Shown: in pieces, positions 47,901-61,754 of the stretch
Position numbering within the stretch: position 1 is the first letter of the stretch
Layout of the letters: every line of letters starts with the position of its first letter
Assembly (NCBI GenBank): GCA_016800925.1
Contig: JABCPU010000139.1
Location: forward strand, 93,279 to 157,278
From: Suillus spraguei
Taxonomy: Eukaryota; Basidiomycota; Agaricomycetes; Boletales; Suillaceae
DNA: 64,000 nt
Direction: 5' to 3'
Position numbers and translations under genes: made by a program
Notes under the pieces: model-generated
Seen by the model: the letters and a program-made list of their open reading frames with translations, nothing else
Databases searched by the model: none
What the model was told of the DNA's origin: nothing

Positions 47901-50400
47901 GCCATGGACTCGAGAAGCCTCGTAAAGTATTCTTCTACTTTTTTCGCCAGCATTCTAGATTTAGTGACAAAAATTTGACGTGGCTTGGGCATATCAAGGC
48001 CCCTCAGTTCCCAGGCTCGCTGCATGCCAAGGATCTTGAACAGCATTGTCGTCGTTTTCTAGTGCCCATGAAATAGATACACGAGCACCATCGAGCGTGA
48101 GGTACTTACCCTGTACCACTGCGACCCAAAACATAGCATGACGTAGTGCAATGAACAACTCTTTGTTCTTGAGGACTGAAGTGATGTCAATCGCTAAACT
48201 CACTTCAAAGCAGTAGGACATACGAGAGCATGAATACATGGTGTACGTCTTGGTTTGCGATGAGACCTTTTGCAAGAATAAGACGACATGAATGGTTATG
48301 TACAAGGCACTCACTATGCAAAAATGCCTGAGGAGATATTATCAAGTCATTCTATATTGAAGATCTATACAAATAAACGTACTTGCGAAAATGTAACATA
48401 TTTCTCCAGGCTAGAAAATCATCAATCGTATGCATCAAGTTGCAAAATATTCATTCATACGCAAGCAAAGAGTGAAGCTGTACCATAGATCAATCTCTGT
48501 GTTAATTAAAGATGTAAACACTCAACATCCTCCATATCCTTGGGGTTAAGATCCAGTGGGCTTGCCGGAATTTCTGGTTCGGGTTCTATTGGCGGGAATG
48601 AGGCCGTAGAATAACGTTGTCAGCGGGTTGGTGCGAAATATGCATCTGATAGAGCGATTACTCCGTATGTCGCATAATAGATGACAGGTATGCTCAACCT
48701 TCTGCGATATTCTGCACCCCTGCATGCTAGATGGTTTCCAAAGGCATTCCATATTCTGCTTAGCTCGGAGTGTCTGTAGATCCCGAATACCTTGATGACT
48801 AGTATTCGCATCAGTGATGATGTTTATTCATGAAACATGATGGCGCACCTTGTCTCTCGGACTATCAAGAATCGGTCTCAGCATGATATACTCGTCTTTG
48901 GTGTATGAATTACATACCTCTCCATCCTGGTCAGGGACGCAATCAATCTGGTACTGTAATAAAAATAAGTTAGCGCCTGCCGAGAGATTCTAAGAATTGA
49001 CATTACCACCAGTCGTAGGTCTTTGGTCATCTTGGCTTGAAAGACAGGAAATACCTGCATCCGGTCCATTGAGTCTCTTGTGGTTGTCGGCTGAAAATTG
49101 GCCATGCGAGAGATGTCTGTGATGATTATAAGATCAATGATATAAATGTCATTAAAAGACGGACTTGATCTTCTTGTAGATAATCTTGAATATTTTTTTG
49201 TCCGCTCGACGGTGTTCGCGTAGATGCTTATAAGCCTCCGTAGATATCAGGATTCGCCACTCGCCGAACCCGTTCGCGTTGTCGAAGTAAAGAGCGGCCT
49301 TCATGGGCTGCACCATTGGATACGCACTTTGTTCTGTTGAACTCTCAACGTCTTCGGGGAACGAAACTTCAGGCGCAACATCGTTAGCAGACTCTTCCGC
49401 ATTTGGGAAGAGCAAAGCTTTAATGTCGCCCACTAATTCCGTCCTCCGCAGAAGCGAGAGGTAAAACTTGAGAGAACTGTGAGGGAATGTCTAAAAGTAT
49501 ATCGTAAGGATACCCACCGAGAGTATTTTTTTCAGCTCTGAAAGGATGTAGGCGGACAACGATGTGGCTGCCTCGCTCGTGGGAGGCACAGCCATGCCAA
49601 GTTTGACGAAGAGCGATGCATCGATAGTTACACGAGTATTCTGGTAATCACGCTTGTGCATGATTTGGGACGCTTGCATGTTGACGACTCCGTCACCAGG
49701 CTCGACTCCAAAGAGATTAGAATCGCTCTTGAGCGACTTCACGTCAGCAAATTTCATAGTGCTCAATGCACCAAGCACGGGCTGTGTGCCCTCAATGAAG
49801 GCCCGGTAGCGACCAATGTCCCTTGCAACTTCCCTCTCCAAAGACACGATTGGCAGGGCTAGAGCGTAAACAGACACACTGTCGAGCATCTTGCGCGCAA
49901 GGGACGACTTGGAGCAGTACCCTTAAGCGTCCGTAGGAAAGTCATCCATTATTTGTGAGTCCATATCGGCAGAGCGATCCCAAACTATTCCGGGAGTTCA
50001 AGTTAGTTGATGTCATGAAAATGAAGTCTGTGAGATACCGGAGAGGATGTATGCAAAAGCATAAGGGCGAGAGAGCAGATGTTCTATTGCAGGTTGTAAT
50101 CCGTCGTGACCTCCTAGAGCGTCTAAGTAAGACAAGGCGGCTCTGAGCCTGTTTCGTGGGCCAGTCGATCGGTTGAAAATACTAGTTCCATGTGCATAGA
50201 ACTGAAACAGTCTGTCGTAGTAAAAACACAGGATTGAAGCTTAAGGACTTGCAAGTTGAAAGGTTGGTACACCAAAGGTTGCGGTGCAAAGGCAAGCTCC
50301 CTCAGAAGCGTACCCTCTGGCCTTATAAAGCTTGAACTTGAAGGCGTTGACATCATAGGCCCAGACCTATTGATCAGAAGCTTGGCAAAGCAAGCGCAAT
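41984..50400 (-). pseudogene. TRANK1-like UvrD/SF1 helicase with TPR-rich tail (copy 2)
   Basis: Large intron-rich gene of roughly 2000 codons. From the N-terminus: a helical region; a RelE/ParE-like module (about 48640-49270); Walker A FVLGRSGTG-KTTT type, split by a 51-nt intron (48059-48109); DEAQD (about 47030-47060); GDTAQTI (46890); NYRSH (46700); SKGLEFDDV (46240); GITRARR (45955); helical TPR-like repeats; an acidic linker; and an IQ motif (KIQDAYRYHVWR, about 42545), ending LNTEDL and stop at 41984. Compared with copy 3 it has single-base frameshifts at the Walker A splice (48058/48059), near 46690, near 45412 and near 49048. Family members unwind nucleic acid; their cellular role in fungi is not established. 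The lesions suggest a decaying copy, unless they are sequencing errors. The start is not fixed. Confidence 0.8.
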
Positions 50401-51203
50401 CTGAATTTGGAGAATATTTCTAATTTTGTTGGAAAAAAAGGAGTACTGAACCTGGTGACGTCGCACATATGTTCGATATTCAAGCCCTTGGATGCGACTG
50501 GGACCCGAATGCTATCTGGATCATTAGAATAGAGCAAACGATGGTGATAACCACCGCTCTGACTCAGGCATCATTTGAAACTTCGGACTTCAAAACTAAT
50601 AACCGCCGACTTACTACTTGGGGGACCCAGCTTACGCCTCTGCCTCGACCGCCCAGCATGTGGAAGCACGATAGGGAATTTTCTTTGCGCGATCCTCATA
50701 TTATACATTGTACACCAATATCTTGCAAGCGACTGCGGATCATTACCCTCAGTCGAACGTTGATTCAATATTCAAGACTCTACCCAGATCTGAAGGGTAG
50801 AAAGTTAACTTCCGGCGGGCCAACTTGGCAGCATGAAGCGAGCTCATCGGATAGTTGAATAAGAAGATCAAGAAGGCTAACAACGGGATCCACAAAATTG
50901 TTTCTACTTGATGATGTAAACTTGCAGTTGGGAGGTTCCTGACAAGAGAGTTTTGAGTGCGACACTGGGAGCGATTGCCTGGCCGTTATACCTGCCATAC
51001 TTTGGCATGTTCTGCAGCATTTTTGGACTTCGGAAAGGGTCAGGGTCTGTTGTGTTAGGCTGCTAGTCAGCAAGTTGACGGCGTGCAGTTGAGATGGGCT
51101 ATAGTGTGGTAAGTTGTACTTTTAGTTCGGAGTGTTCAACTCATTATCTACTTGTGCTTGCTCTCTCTCGCACGCATGCATTGATCATGGAAATATGTAC
51201 TGT

Positions 51204-51887
51204 TGTAGTGATTACCAATCGGCTGACGCCGGAAAGTGCCGTTTCGACGCTTACCTCTACCACCATCAGCATCAATGCACTGCCAAGTCAGTCAGCACGG
51301 ACCTCACCTCCTTTTCGTCTCTAATTCTTCGTCGCTACTGACTCGTTCGACCCTTATTATTCTTCGTCACCATCGCCCCATTCTCAGTTCGCCGTCTCCG
51401 AATCTGTCAAGTCCCACTATCCCGCTCTCGTCAATTTGTCAATACCATACCCTTTATATCGCCACTCACTCAATCGTTTCGTATGCTCTTCCCTTTCAGT
51501 CTACTCTACCCTGTCAGGCGCGACGCCACTCCCTTCAGCGCCCGTCGTCACATAAACAATTCGGCATAGCTATACCCGACCCTTAGTATTTCGAAGTATA
51601 AAAGTAGCCCATGTACACTCACTACGACAGGCAATCATACCAGTCTCCCAGTCTCAGTCTCAGTCTCGCACTCGCTATCTAAATCGTATCGCTATATCCA
51701 TCGTTTATTGTCTCGCACTCGCTATCTAAATCGTATCGCTATATCCATCGTTTATCGTCTCGCACTCGTCTCGATCATTATCGCATAACATTCGTTAACG
51801 CTAATCTATTTCTATAACGTTTCAGCATCACACTAGCGGTCTCCACACCCCTTTGAACTCGCAGCGAGAGCCACTTAGGTTCTTACA
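51204..51887 (+). mobile_element. Solo LTR6 (684 bp) between helicase copies
   Basis: TGTAGTGATTACC...GGTTCTTACA with the 4-bp duplication CTGT (51200-51203 and 51888-51891). The empty site is present in the duplicated flank at 890-903 (GTACTGTACAATAT). A TATAAAAGTAGC promoter-like motif lies near 51597-51608. Confidence 0.9.
51663..51770. repeat. 47-bp tandem duplication inside LTR6
   Basis: GTCTCGCACTCGCTATCTAA followed by 27 more bases, present at 51663-51709, again at 51710-51756, with a partial third unit from 51757. Confidence 0.9.
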
Positions 51888-51924
51888 CTGTACAATATAT
51901 TACGCCGTTTCAATTCTGCATAAC

Positions 51925-54900
51925 CTAATTAAGATCAATAATCATCCATATCCTCAACATTGAGAGCAGGTCTTTCTTTCTCCTTGGGCACGGGAACTTC
52001 TTCTCTAAAACAATGCCCTTATAGGCCAACTGAAACTCGGATTGTACATCTTGCATGCTGCTGGGAACCCCCTGCATGAATCCCTTGACCTCTAGAACTC
52101 CACGTTTGAGTACGTCAATACGGTCATGGGCATGATGGGTCTGTGAGGAAGGTTCTAACTGCTTTGCGCAGTTTCGATCCCTTCTTGAGGAGCCCGCTGC
52201 AAACAAGACAGTTTAGCCATCGTACGTTGCTGAGTAAGTGAGGACGGACACTATGTCGCTTCTCTGCCTGCCCAACTCCTCAAGTTTTTCATGAGACTCC
52301 TTGTTAAGAAGTCCTTTCGTCTTCGCTTTGGCAGCGCGAGTCAGAGCAATGCCTCGTTCCAGGCACACCAGAAGGTGAGGCAATGGTCCAAGGAAAAGGA
52401 AGTTGTAATAACCTGAACGCCATTCAGAGGACTGCGTCTCCTTCAGGCATGTCAGGAATATCGCATCGATTTCGGCATTCACTGCACGACTCGAGCGACG
52501 TCTAACATAACGGCGGTATGTGTTCTGAATATTGCGGGCCGCCTCTTCTTCCGCTACTGATGGTCCGTTAGAGCGTAGCGATTCGTCGAGATCAGGTGCA
52601 AGCGACGTCACCGCTCATCCGAACTCTCCAATGCATCACGGGTCTCGGTACCGGCATTCGCTGTGACATCTTCCTCCTTTGCTTCTTCTCCTTCAAACTC
52701 TTGAGGTTGCGGTTCCGTTATCTCTTTCTCATCGTGCTGTGCAATCTCTGGCCGGTCCTTATGATGTCTAAGCGAGGTACAAAGGCTGGGGCCTCCACTC
52801 TCAGAGTAGACTGTGCGATCACTGCATACGACGAAAGGAGATGAGGGATCTCAATAATCTTCTCGTATACAAGCCGACGGACTATATATACTCGGGTATG
52901 CTGGTTCATCGTTTTGTGGACAAGATGCACCAGATTGCTCACTCCTTTGTTGTTGTCGAAAGCCAGGAGAGCTCGCAGGTAACCGTCTGAGGGTGGCACC
53001 CGTCCTGACAGAGGTGTCATGTACTTGACCACGTCATCCACGAGTTTCCGATAGTTAGCCATACGCCAATTCGAAGGAGAGTTGTTCTTGTGCAGAGAGA
53101 GAATGATTTTGTCTACTTTATCTTTCATAAAGCGATTCCTAATGTTATGAGCAACTAATGAACTTAATTCAGCAGATATGGGTTTTAAAAGATAGCAAAC
53201 GTACTAAGGCAGAGAACCCTGCAGCTGCAATACAGGTGATCAGTATACACGTCGCCGATGAACATATGCTAAGCTGTACTCACATTCGGGAAATGAAAAC
53301 ATTGCGGAGAATAGGCGTAAATTTAGTATGGTTCAGCCAGAGGAATTCTGCCTAATTGTAGTCTCGGACCTCTGAAAAGTTGAGAGACTCACCCATGCCG
53401 GCTTCTAAGCGCAATGCTTCGACCAGCCTCGCTATCTCATCCAGAAGCTTGCCCATCAAATTCAGGCTAGTTTCTTTATCCGCAGTGAATTTGTGGGGTA
53501 ACAGCAGCCAGCTGCATGGAAGGACAACGTCATGGAGGGGAAACTTATTGAAGTCTGAGTCCATTCGGTACTTGATTACAAAAGCGCTGCAGATGTCCTC
53601 GATACAGTCACACAGCACGGAGAGGTTAGCATATAAACGATTATCGAGAACATGTCTGAATTGCACTTAGTTTTTTTTTACATAGAGACAAGAAGAACAC
53701 TTACAAAAGATACAAAATTCCCGATGAGATACTGCTGCGGGTAGCCCTTGGTAAGAACTGAGCAGGTCATGAACCATATAGCGACCGTCCCACTTGCGAA
53801 AGAGTTCTGATGGTCTGGAGACCATACACTTCGCTCGAGATATGTAGACAGGTGCATCGTGCCTATCAAAAGCGAAACTTAGACTGGTTATCCCCATCAA
53901 CGCCGTCAAAAATTCAGCCTGGGTATAGAATGGGTCGAGTGAGTAGAAGGATTCACGGATCCAGAGCTTCACCACTTTCATGCTATCTAAACGAAGAGGC
54001 ATCAGGCTCATGTCAAGGTCCGCGGGGGAACCTTGAATGAAGAAGGGTGGATTGATAGCCTCGTAAAGATGCTTGAGCCAGTCCCTCATGCTGATAAAGT
54101 GATTAGTGTGAGTACTCGATCATAAGCCACCTCCAGGCGCACCTATTGCGTCGTTCCATATGTGGGTGGGCCGAATACATGAATTGCAAGATGAGAATCT
54201 GCCAGAGGTGGATGGCAACACGGTTGTTGTAATACAGGCGATCCAACTTGATATTGCAACATGCTCTTGGGACAGCTATCTCTTCGACACACTCCAGATA
54301 TCAAGAATTGCAGGCATTGCGAGAATACGGGAGATTTGCAACACATAGCATCGATCTCCGATACTTTATCTTTCAAGACAGTGCGAATGGATTGTTGTAG
54401 CAGCTGCGTGACGTTTCTGCGAGACGCTGTATACCCGGACGGATGTTCCGACACCAAAGTGATGCCTTGGCGCATTTCCATCACACTACTGTGGAGGAAT
54501 GTTCCATTCGGTATGAGAAACTCGTCACCGGACAATCGCATGATGGAGAACAGTCTTTGAATACCGCTATGCCCACGGGGTCAGGGAAGGTTGAAATCTG
54601 ATGGAGCAGTCGTGCGTAGGCGTGAAACTGTTGAAGGAAACGTTGCATCTCGTCGACCGCAAAAGATCGAATATCTGTGGCTCGAGAGAAGACATGGTCC
54701 AGGCAAAGGAGAGCCGCTGGCTGATAATTATGTTTATGGAAGGCAAGTGAGAGATTTTCCAATTCTTCATGATTTCCGCGCAAGATGTTCTGAAACATCG
54801 ATGTCTGGTCGCCAGTTAATCCAGTTGGTCACCTGGAGAATGCTCATACGTACTAGATCACGCGTCACAGCGTTAGTTTGTTCGTCTCTAGCTGATCAGC

Positions 54901-57900
54901 GAGAGCAATGAAATCCCGCATTGGCTCATCAGCAAGGGCGGTCTTTGCAGCGATTCCGAAGGAGCATTTGCGCCAGAAGTATTCCAATATAGTGTCCGCC
55001 GCACGAATAGTAGAATTGTCCTTGTCCTTGTCCTTGATGAATGCCCGGACAGCTTCCAAGGGCCTATTTTCTGACAAGTGAAGCTCTGCAGCCTCATAAT
55101 ACCTTGCGTGAGATTCAAGCAGTGAGGCACGAGCGAAGTCGAGATCATAGTCCTCTAGAAATTCAAGTTCCTCGTCAAATGTCGAGAACAGACGCAAGGG
55201 AGCCCTGCACAATTGCTATTGAATAAAACATCGTGAAGAGCCTAAGACTTACTGAGTGTTGCTCCTGCTGCAGTAAAACAGTCTGCACACAGTCCATAAC
55301 TCCGTCGTAGTCTCTTCAGGTATATTTTTGCCATGGTCATCAATGACATGAAGCGTCTTGTCAAACCGTCCAGCTTTGCGATATCTCTTCGCTGCTTGCT
55401 CAAACTCTTGAGCAATAAGATAGGCCTCAGCCGCTTTAAGATCATCTCCTGCCGAACGTAGCAATCCGCTGAGTTATGATAATATTGGAGCTTCTGGTTT
55501 CCTGTCGCGGTCGCACCACAATCAGCAAAGGCATCGGCTGCCACATTAAAAGCTCTTTTTTGGTTGCTCTGCGACACCACTCCAACACCAGAACGTGCGA
55601 CTTCTCGCAGTTGATATGCTTCACAGACCTTCACCTCACGATGAAGGTTAGCACGTTCGAAGCAGTGGATAGCCTGTGAGTAGCGCTTGTGCGAGAATAA
55701 TGAACGTCCGAAGGATGCCCACTCTTCTGGAGTCGAGGAGACAGCTAGATGAGGAACATCGGTGCCGGGAGTACAATTCTGAACCTGACTGCGAGAGGTC
55801 CAGAATATCTAAGAGGAAAGGATTATCAGATCGAGTTACGCCAACATACTGCTCTAAACGTACACGCATCGGGTCTGATTTATCAGACTTGTCAACGATC
55901 CACATGTTCTTCCTTGCTCGAGTGATTCCCACATAAAGAAGCTTGAGCTAATAAGATTAAGCCGGAGTATACTCTCAGGATCGCTGTGCCTACCTCACTA
56001 CAAACCCAGCGTATCGCGCCTCGTCACGATCGAAGTTCGGTGCATGTCCTTGACCCTCTACCCCATTGAGAACTATGCGCCATCGTGACAGATCTACAAC
56101 AGAATCCTCGAAAAAATTGTACAACAGCACCTGACCGAAGTCAGACATCCATCAGATAGCCAAGTGAACTTTCTCACATCATTGAATTCCAAGCCTTTGC
56201 TCTCGTAGAGCGTCCTGCATACGTATGTGAACATGAAAACACACATCGAATGTAGTCTTAATGCGACTCACATAATCAGTCCAATTTCGCCTACTTGTTC
56301 TCGCAACTTCTGACGTGCTGCATCATCGCGTACGAGGATACCTAGATACATTGTCAGTGTATGAATGAGACATCTAGCCAATCACCTTACACTGTTGGGC
56401 TCCGAATTCAATGTGACTGCCACTGGAAGAATCCTCAGCAGGGAAGGAAGGATGTTGTCCAGACCTACTCACCTCGCCCCGAACAAGAACTGTTCATAAC
56501 GAACGGTGTCTTTATCCCAACCAGTGAAAAATACAGGCTTCAGCCCATCAACTACTCCCTTTTCTGGTCGAAGGTTATCGATTGTGTTAGGCCAAAATTT
56601 TGTGATGAGTTCGATCACAGAGTGCGCGCAGTTGACAATTCCACCGTGCGATCTGTAGTTGATCGCTAATTGAAACATCATGGGCTGATGAAGATGCGCT
56701 CCAGCGGAATTGACTGAGGTGTTTTGCTGCTGCTGCAATATATCAATTCAAGCCTGAGCTAAGTTATTGTCTGCTGACCTCCACACGGTAGAGAAATGCT
56801 TTCAGATCATCGAACCTGAAGGAACTACCTGCAGAAATTGTTTGTGCAGTGTCCCCAGCCCAAAACAACCCGTTTGGATTCTTGCACAATTGCCTCAAAA
56901 CTACAATAGAAAGTTCTATAGGGATTTCTGACAATGAAGGATGGAATAGCTACTTACAGAGTGCGTCAATCAGAAGGTTGTCCTGTGCTTCATCGACATA
57001 CCTAGCGCAGGTTGTCAAGGGCAGGATGTATTGGTAAGGATAACACATACAGATAATCAATCTGTTGGCCAGGGAAGCTCTGACTCCGCAAGACCTTGAG
57101 TATCGCATGCGTGCTGTTTGGTCATATATCGTGACATTACGTGGGTGAGGAGGAGTATGACATACCGGTCTGCAACATCATGATGACGTCGTTGCCTCTT
57201 GATTTTAGTATAAATCTCGAAGATGTCATACAAAATTCCCCTTTGATTCGCAAAATTTGGATTAGAACGATGAGGAAGACAGAGGTAGTTGGCGCGATCG
57301 AGGACTCCTTCTGGACAGGTCAGCGCGTGCTCGGAGCCTTTGACGATGCCTGTAGGTATATTCATGAACTGTGGGCGTCAATATAAAATAAATTAGTACT
57401 CACCCATAAATTCGCTGAAAACCAACCACGAGTCTGGTGGATAGCATCAGTATTTCATTATCATAACAAGAGGAAAGGATATTACTAAGATTCTTAGTAA
57501 GATTCTGCGGAAAATGAGGCCAGTATTGATTTGCGAATACATCATAGGTGACAAAACAGTCATGCGCCTCAGCAGAGTCAACATTAAGGAAGAGTCCTGC
57601 GCTGTCTCTCGTTTCGGGGGCGTCCTTGCGCAAGATATCTGCCGCGATCATCTTCGCCAGCTACATGAACGATTAACTCAAGGACTGTCCAGACGACGGA
57701 TTTGGACGCACTCGATCAAAAGTCACAAAAAGAGGAAAGTGCTTGTCTTCAAGTTCACTGTATTTCGTGGGTATGTTCATCAATGATTCAGGCAGGTCAT
57801 CAAGATCAACAAGGCCCTCCTGAACACTTTGCGTCTTCATTTTCGCAAGTTCCTGCAGGGTATAGCCTGCTAATGCCAGAGATTCGAGAAGCTTCGTAAA

Positions 57901-60240
57901 ATACTCTTCCACTTTCGTGGCGAGCACTCTGGATTTGGTTACGAAGATTTGGCGCGGCTTCGGCATGTCAACGGCGCTCATCTCCCAAGCCCTCTGAATG
58001 CCAAGAATCTTGAACAGCATCGTCGTGGTTTTTCTGGTTGGGTGGATAAATACGCTACTCGTATCAAGAGTGGGACACTTGCCCCGTGCCGCTACGACCC
58101 AAAACATAACACGACGTGGTACACTCGACGATCTTCTGTTCTTGAGGTCTGAACTGACATTGAGCAGCAAATCTGCCGCATTGGGGCAGAACTTACGTGA
58201 GTATGAAGACGTGCTGTACGTCTTGGTTTGCAATGAGACCTTTTGCAAAGATGAGAAAAGGTGGTGAGCCAACCACATGATCACTCACTATGCAGGAATG
58301 CCTAGAACAAGAGGTTATCGAGTCAATATTCGCGTGCCTATGAACTGTATTTATAAGCTTACTTGCGAGAATGTGACGTATTTCTCCAAACTAGAAAATT
58401 GTTAAATAGAAGCAAATATAAGGATGGCGAAAATTCATACACAAGCAAAGAGTGAAGCTATGTCATAGATCAATGATTGCACTAATGACAATTGAAAATA
58501 CTCAACGCGGTCCTTGTCCTCATCACTAAGATCAAGCGAACTTCCTGAACATTCTAGCTCGGGTTCAGCCGGTGGGAATGATGCCGGCAGAATCACGCTG
58601 TTAGATAAGACTGGTCTGTTCCGAAAGATGCACCTGCACAAGCAACAATTCACTGAATTGCACTAAGAACTAAAAATGACCTCACCTTCTACGATATTCT
58701 CTGCCCTTGCATGCGAGATGACTACCCAAGGCATCCCATATTCTGCCAAGCTGGGCATGCGTATAAATGCCATATACCTTGATTACTAGAGTTCATGTGA
58801 GTGCTAATGGCGGACACATGTAATTGCTTTTGATAGCTCACCTTGTCTTTCGGACTAATAAGACTCCAGTTTCAATGTCGTGCTCGTCATCAATGAAAAA
58901 GCGGCCTACCTTTCCATCCTGGTCGGGAACACAGTCGATCTGGTACTGTGAGAAAAGGTCAGCTGCCCCCTACCAAGTGACGTATGCAAGATTACACCTA
59001 CCACTAAGCGTAAGTCCCTTGTCATCTTGGCCTCGTGAATAGGTATGCCTGCATCCGGCCCATTAAGTCGCTTGTGGTTATCGTCTGAGAAATGACCATT
59101 CGATAGCTGTCTGTGGCAAAGATAAGATCATTGGAGCGAAATTCATCAGAGGACATACTTGATCTTCCTGACGATGATCCTGAATATCTTCTCATCTGCT
59201 CTACGGAATTCACGCAAGTTTTTATAGGCTTCGGTAGATATAAGGATTCGCCACTCTCCGAACCCATCTGCGTTGTCAAAGTAAAGCGCAGCTTTCATGG
59301 GCTGTACCATTGGGTACGCGTTGGGTCGGTTTGTTGGGCTCTCGACATCTTCGATTGACGAAACTTCAGGCACAACATCTTTGGCAGACTCTCCCTCGTT
59401 CGGGAAGAGTAAGGCTTTGATGACGCCTGCCAATTCCGTCCTCCGCAGAAGCGAGAGGTAGAACTTATAGAGAGCTGTCAGAAATAGCGTCAAAAAGCAG
59501 CGAATATACGCACCAGCAGAATGTTTCTCAGCTCCGCAAGGACGTGAGAGGACAGTGATGCGGCAGCCTCACTCGTAGGAGGCACAACTACACCAAGCCT
59601 GACGAAGAGCGATGTGTCGATAGTCGTCTGAGCTTTCTGGCGATTACGCTTGCGGATTTTCTGAGGCACTTTCTTTTTGATGAATCCATCATCAGATTCG
59701 ACGTCAAATAGACCGGTTTCATCTTCAAATGACGTTGCACTTGCAAAGTTCATAGTGCCCAGCGCGCGAAGTACGGGTAAAGCGCCCTCGATGAATCCTC
59801 TGTGGTGGCTGATCTCCCTTGAGACTTCCACCGCCAGAGATTCGACTGGCAAGGTTAAAAAGTACATAGACAAACTGTCTAACATTTTGCTCGCAATGGA
59901 TGCTGAATATTCTTGAGAGTTCGTTGGAAAGTCTGTCATGATTTGTGAGATCATTCCCTCACAGCGATCCCACACTGTTACAGAGTTAGAAATGATGGCG
60001 CTCGTAGAAAGTCTGTGAGATACCAGAAATAATATATGCAAAAATATAGGGTGATGATAACAGATGTTCGACCGTGGCTTGCAATCCGGTTGCTCCTGAA
60101 CGCGAGATTGTGTCCAGATGATACAAGGCGGCTCTCAGGCCTGCCTCGTTGACTATGAAATCTTTTGAAAGTAAATCCAACATGGTCTGTTGAACAAGAG
60201 GAGGTTGTGATGATCTTATACTTGAGCTGTGTTAAGAGGT
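51925..60240 (-). CDS. TRANK1-like UvrD/SF1 helicase with RelE-like module and IQ motif (copy 3)
   Basis: Full-length paralogue of copy 2, in tandem and codirectional. N-terminal helical part (TIDTSLFVRLGVVVPPTSEA, about 59570-59620). RelE-like module: GEWRILISTEAYKNLREF, SNGHFSDDNHKRLNG, MTRDLRLVYQIDCVPDQDG and VYGIYTHAQLGRIWDALG (58690-59290), spread over exons. Walker A GRSGTGKTTT assembled across a 49-nt intron with a GC donor (58034-58082). YVDEAQDN (56985), FWAGDTAQTISAG (56850), NYRSHGGIVNC (56650), SKGLEFNDV (56190), GITRARKN (55925). The second half is helical and TPR-like, with IQNTYRRYVRRR (about 52520). The helicase core looks intact. A 1-nt shift near 55455 and another in the last 25 codons compared with paralogues question full function. 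The start lies near 60180-60240 but is not certain. Confidence 0.8.
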
Positions 60241-60510
60241 ACAAAGGAATGCGTTGCACAGTGATATCCACAACGAGGCTGTTCTTATATTATCGCTTTG
60301 CCTTAATTTCCAAACAGGTCGAGGCGCAAACATTCCACCCAAAATTAACACCTATAGGTGACCTGAAGCTGTATATGTATGTGAGCGATAAACTTGGACC
60401 CTCAAATGATCCTAGATTGTGACAAGAACTTGCCTTTACGTACGCGGAAGAGGCGCTGCAACTAGGGAGTAATAGATTGAGAAGTCTGAATGGTGCGTCC
60501 AGGCCGGATC
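60230..60510. promoter_or_regulatory. Conserved upstream flank of helicase copy 3
   Basis: Homologous to 2421-2690 upstream of the relic copy. High identity over about 280 bp that is not coding in any consistent frame suggests the presumed promoter and leader were duplicated with the gene. No discrete TATA box can be assigned with confidence. Between 60510 and 60842 nothing else is seen. Confidence 0.4.
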
Positions 60511-60842
60511 ACTTCATGGGTTGTGACTCTCAAAGCGTATTAGAACTTTGAGTTTATGTATGTAGTCGTTCGCTGTGTAGGCAAACACAAAAGGGGTGTG
60601 ACGTTCAAAATTTTGCAAGTATCTACATATATATTACGTAATTAAAGATGCTGCGGCTATTCCCGTAATATGTGGCACTGAATGCACTGCTCCAAACTTC
60701 AAGCTTCAGGCGTGACGCACTGCTGGCAAATACTATTGTCAAGAATCCTTGTCACTAGTAGCCATCTACCCAAGATTTCATATAGTTTGTTTCTTAACCT
60801 TGTCCACACAACCAGTGCATCTCGAAAAGATATTCTACTAGA

Positions 60843-61754
<912 letters not shown>

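Noticed and set aside
51094..51586. Plus-strand open frames between helicase copies
   Set aside because: They run across the boundary into LTR6 and have no counterpart in the paralogous flank at 830-900.
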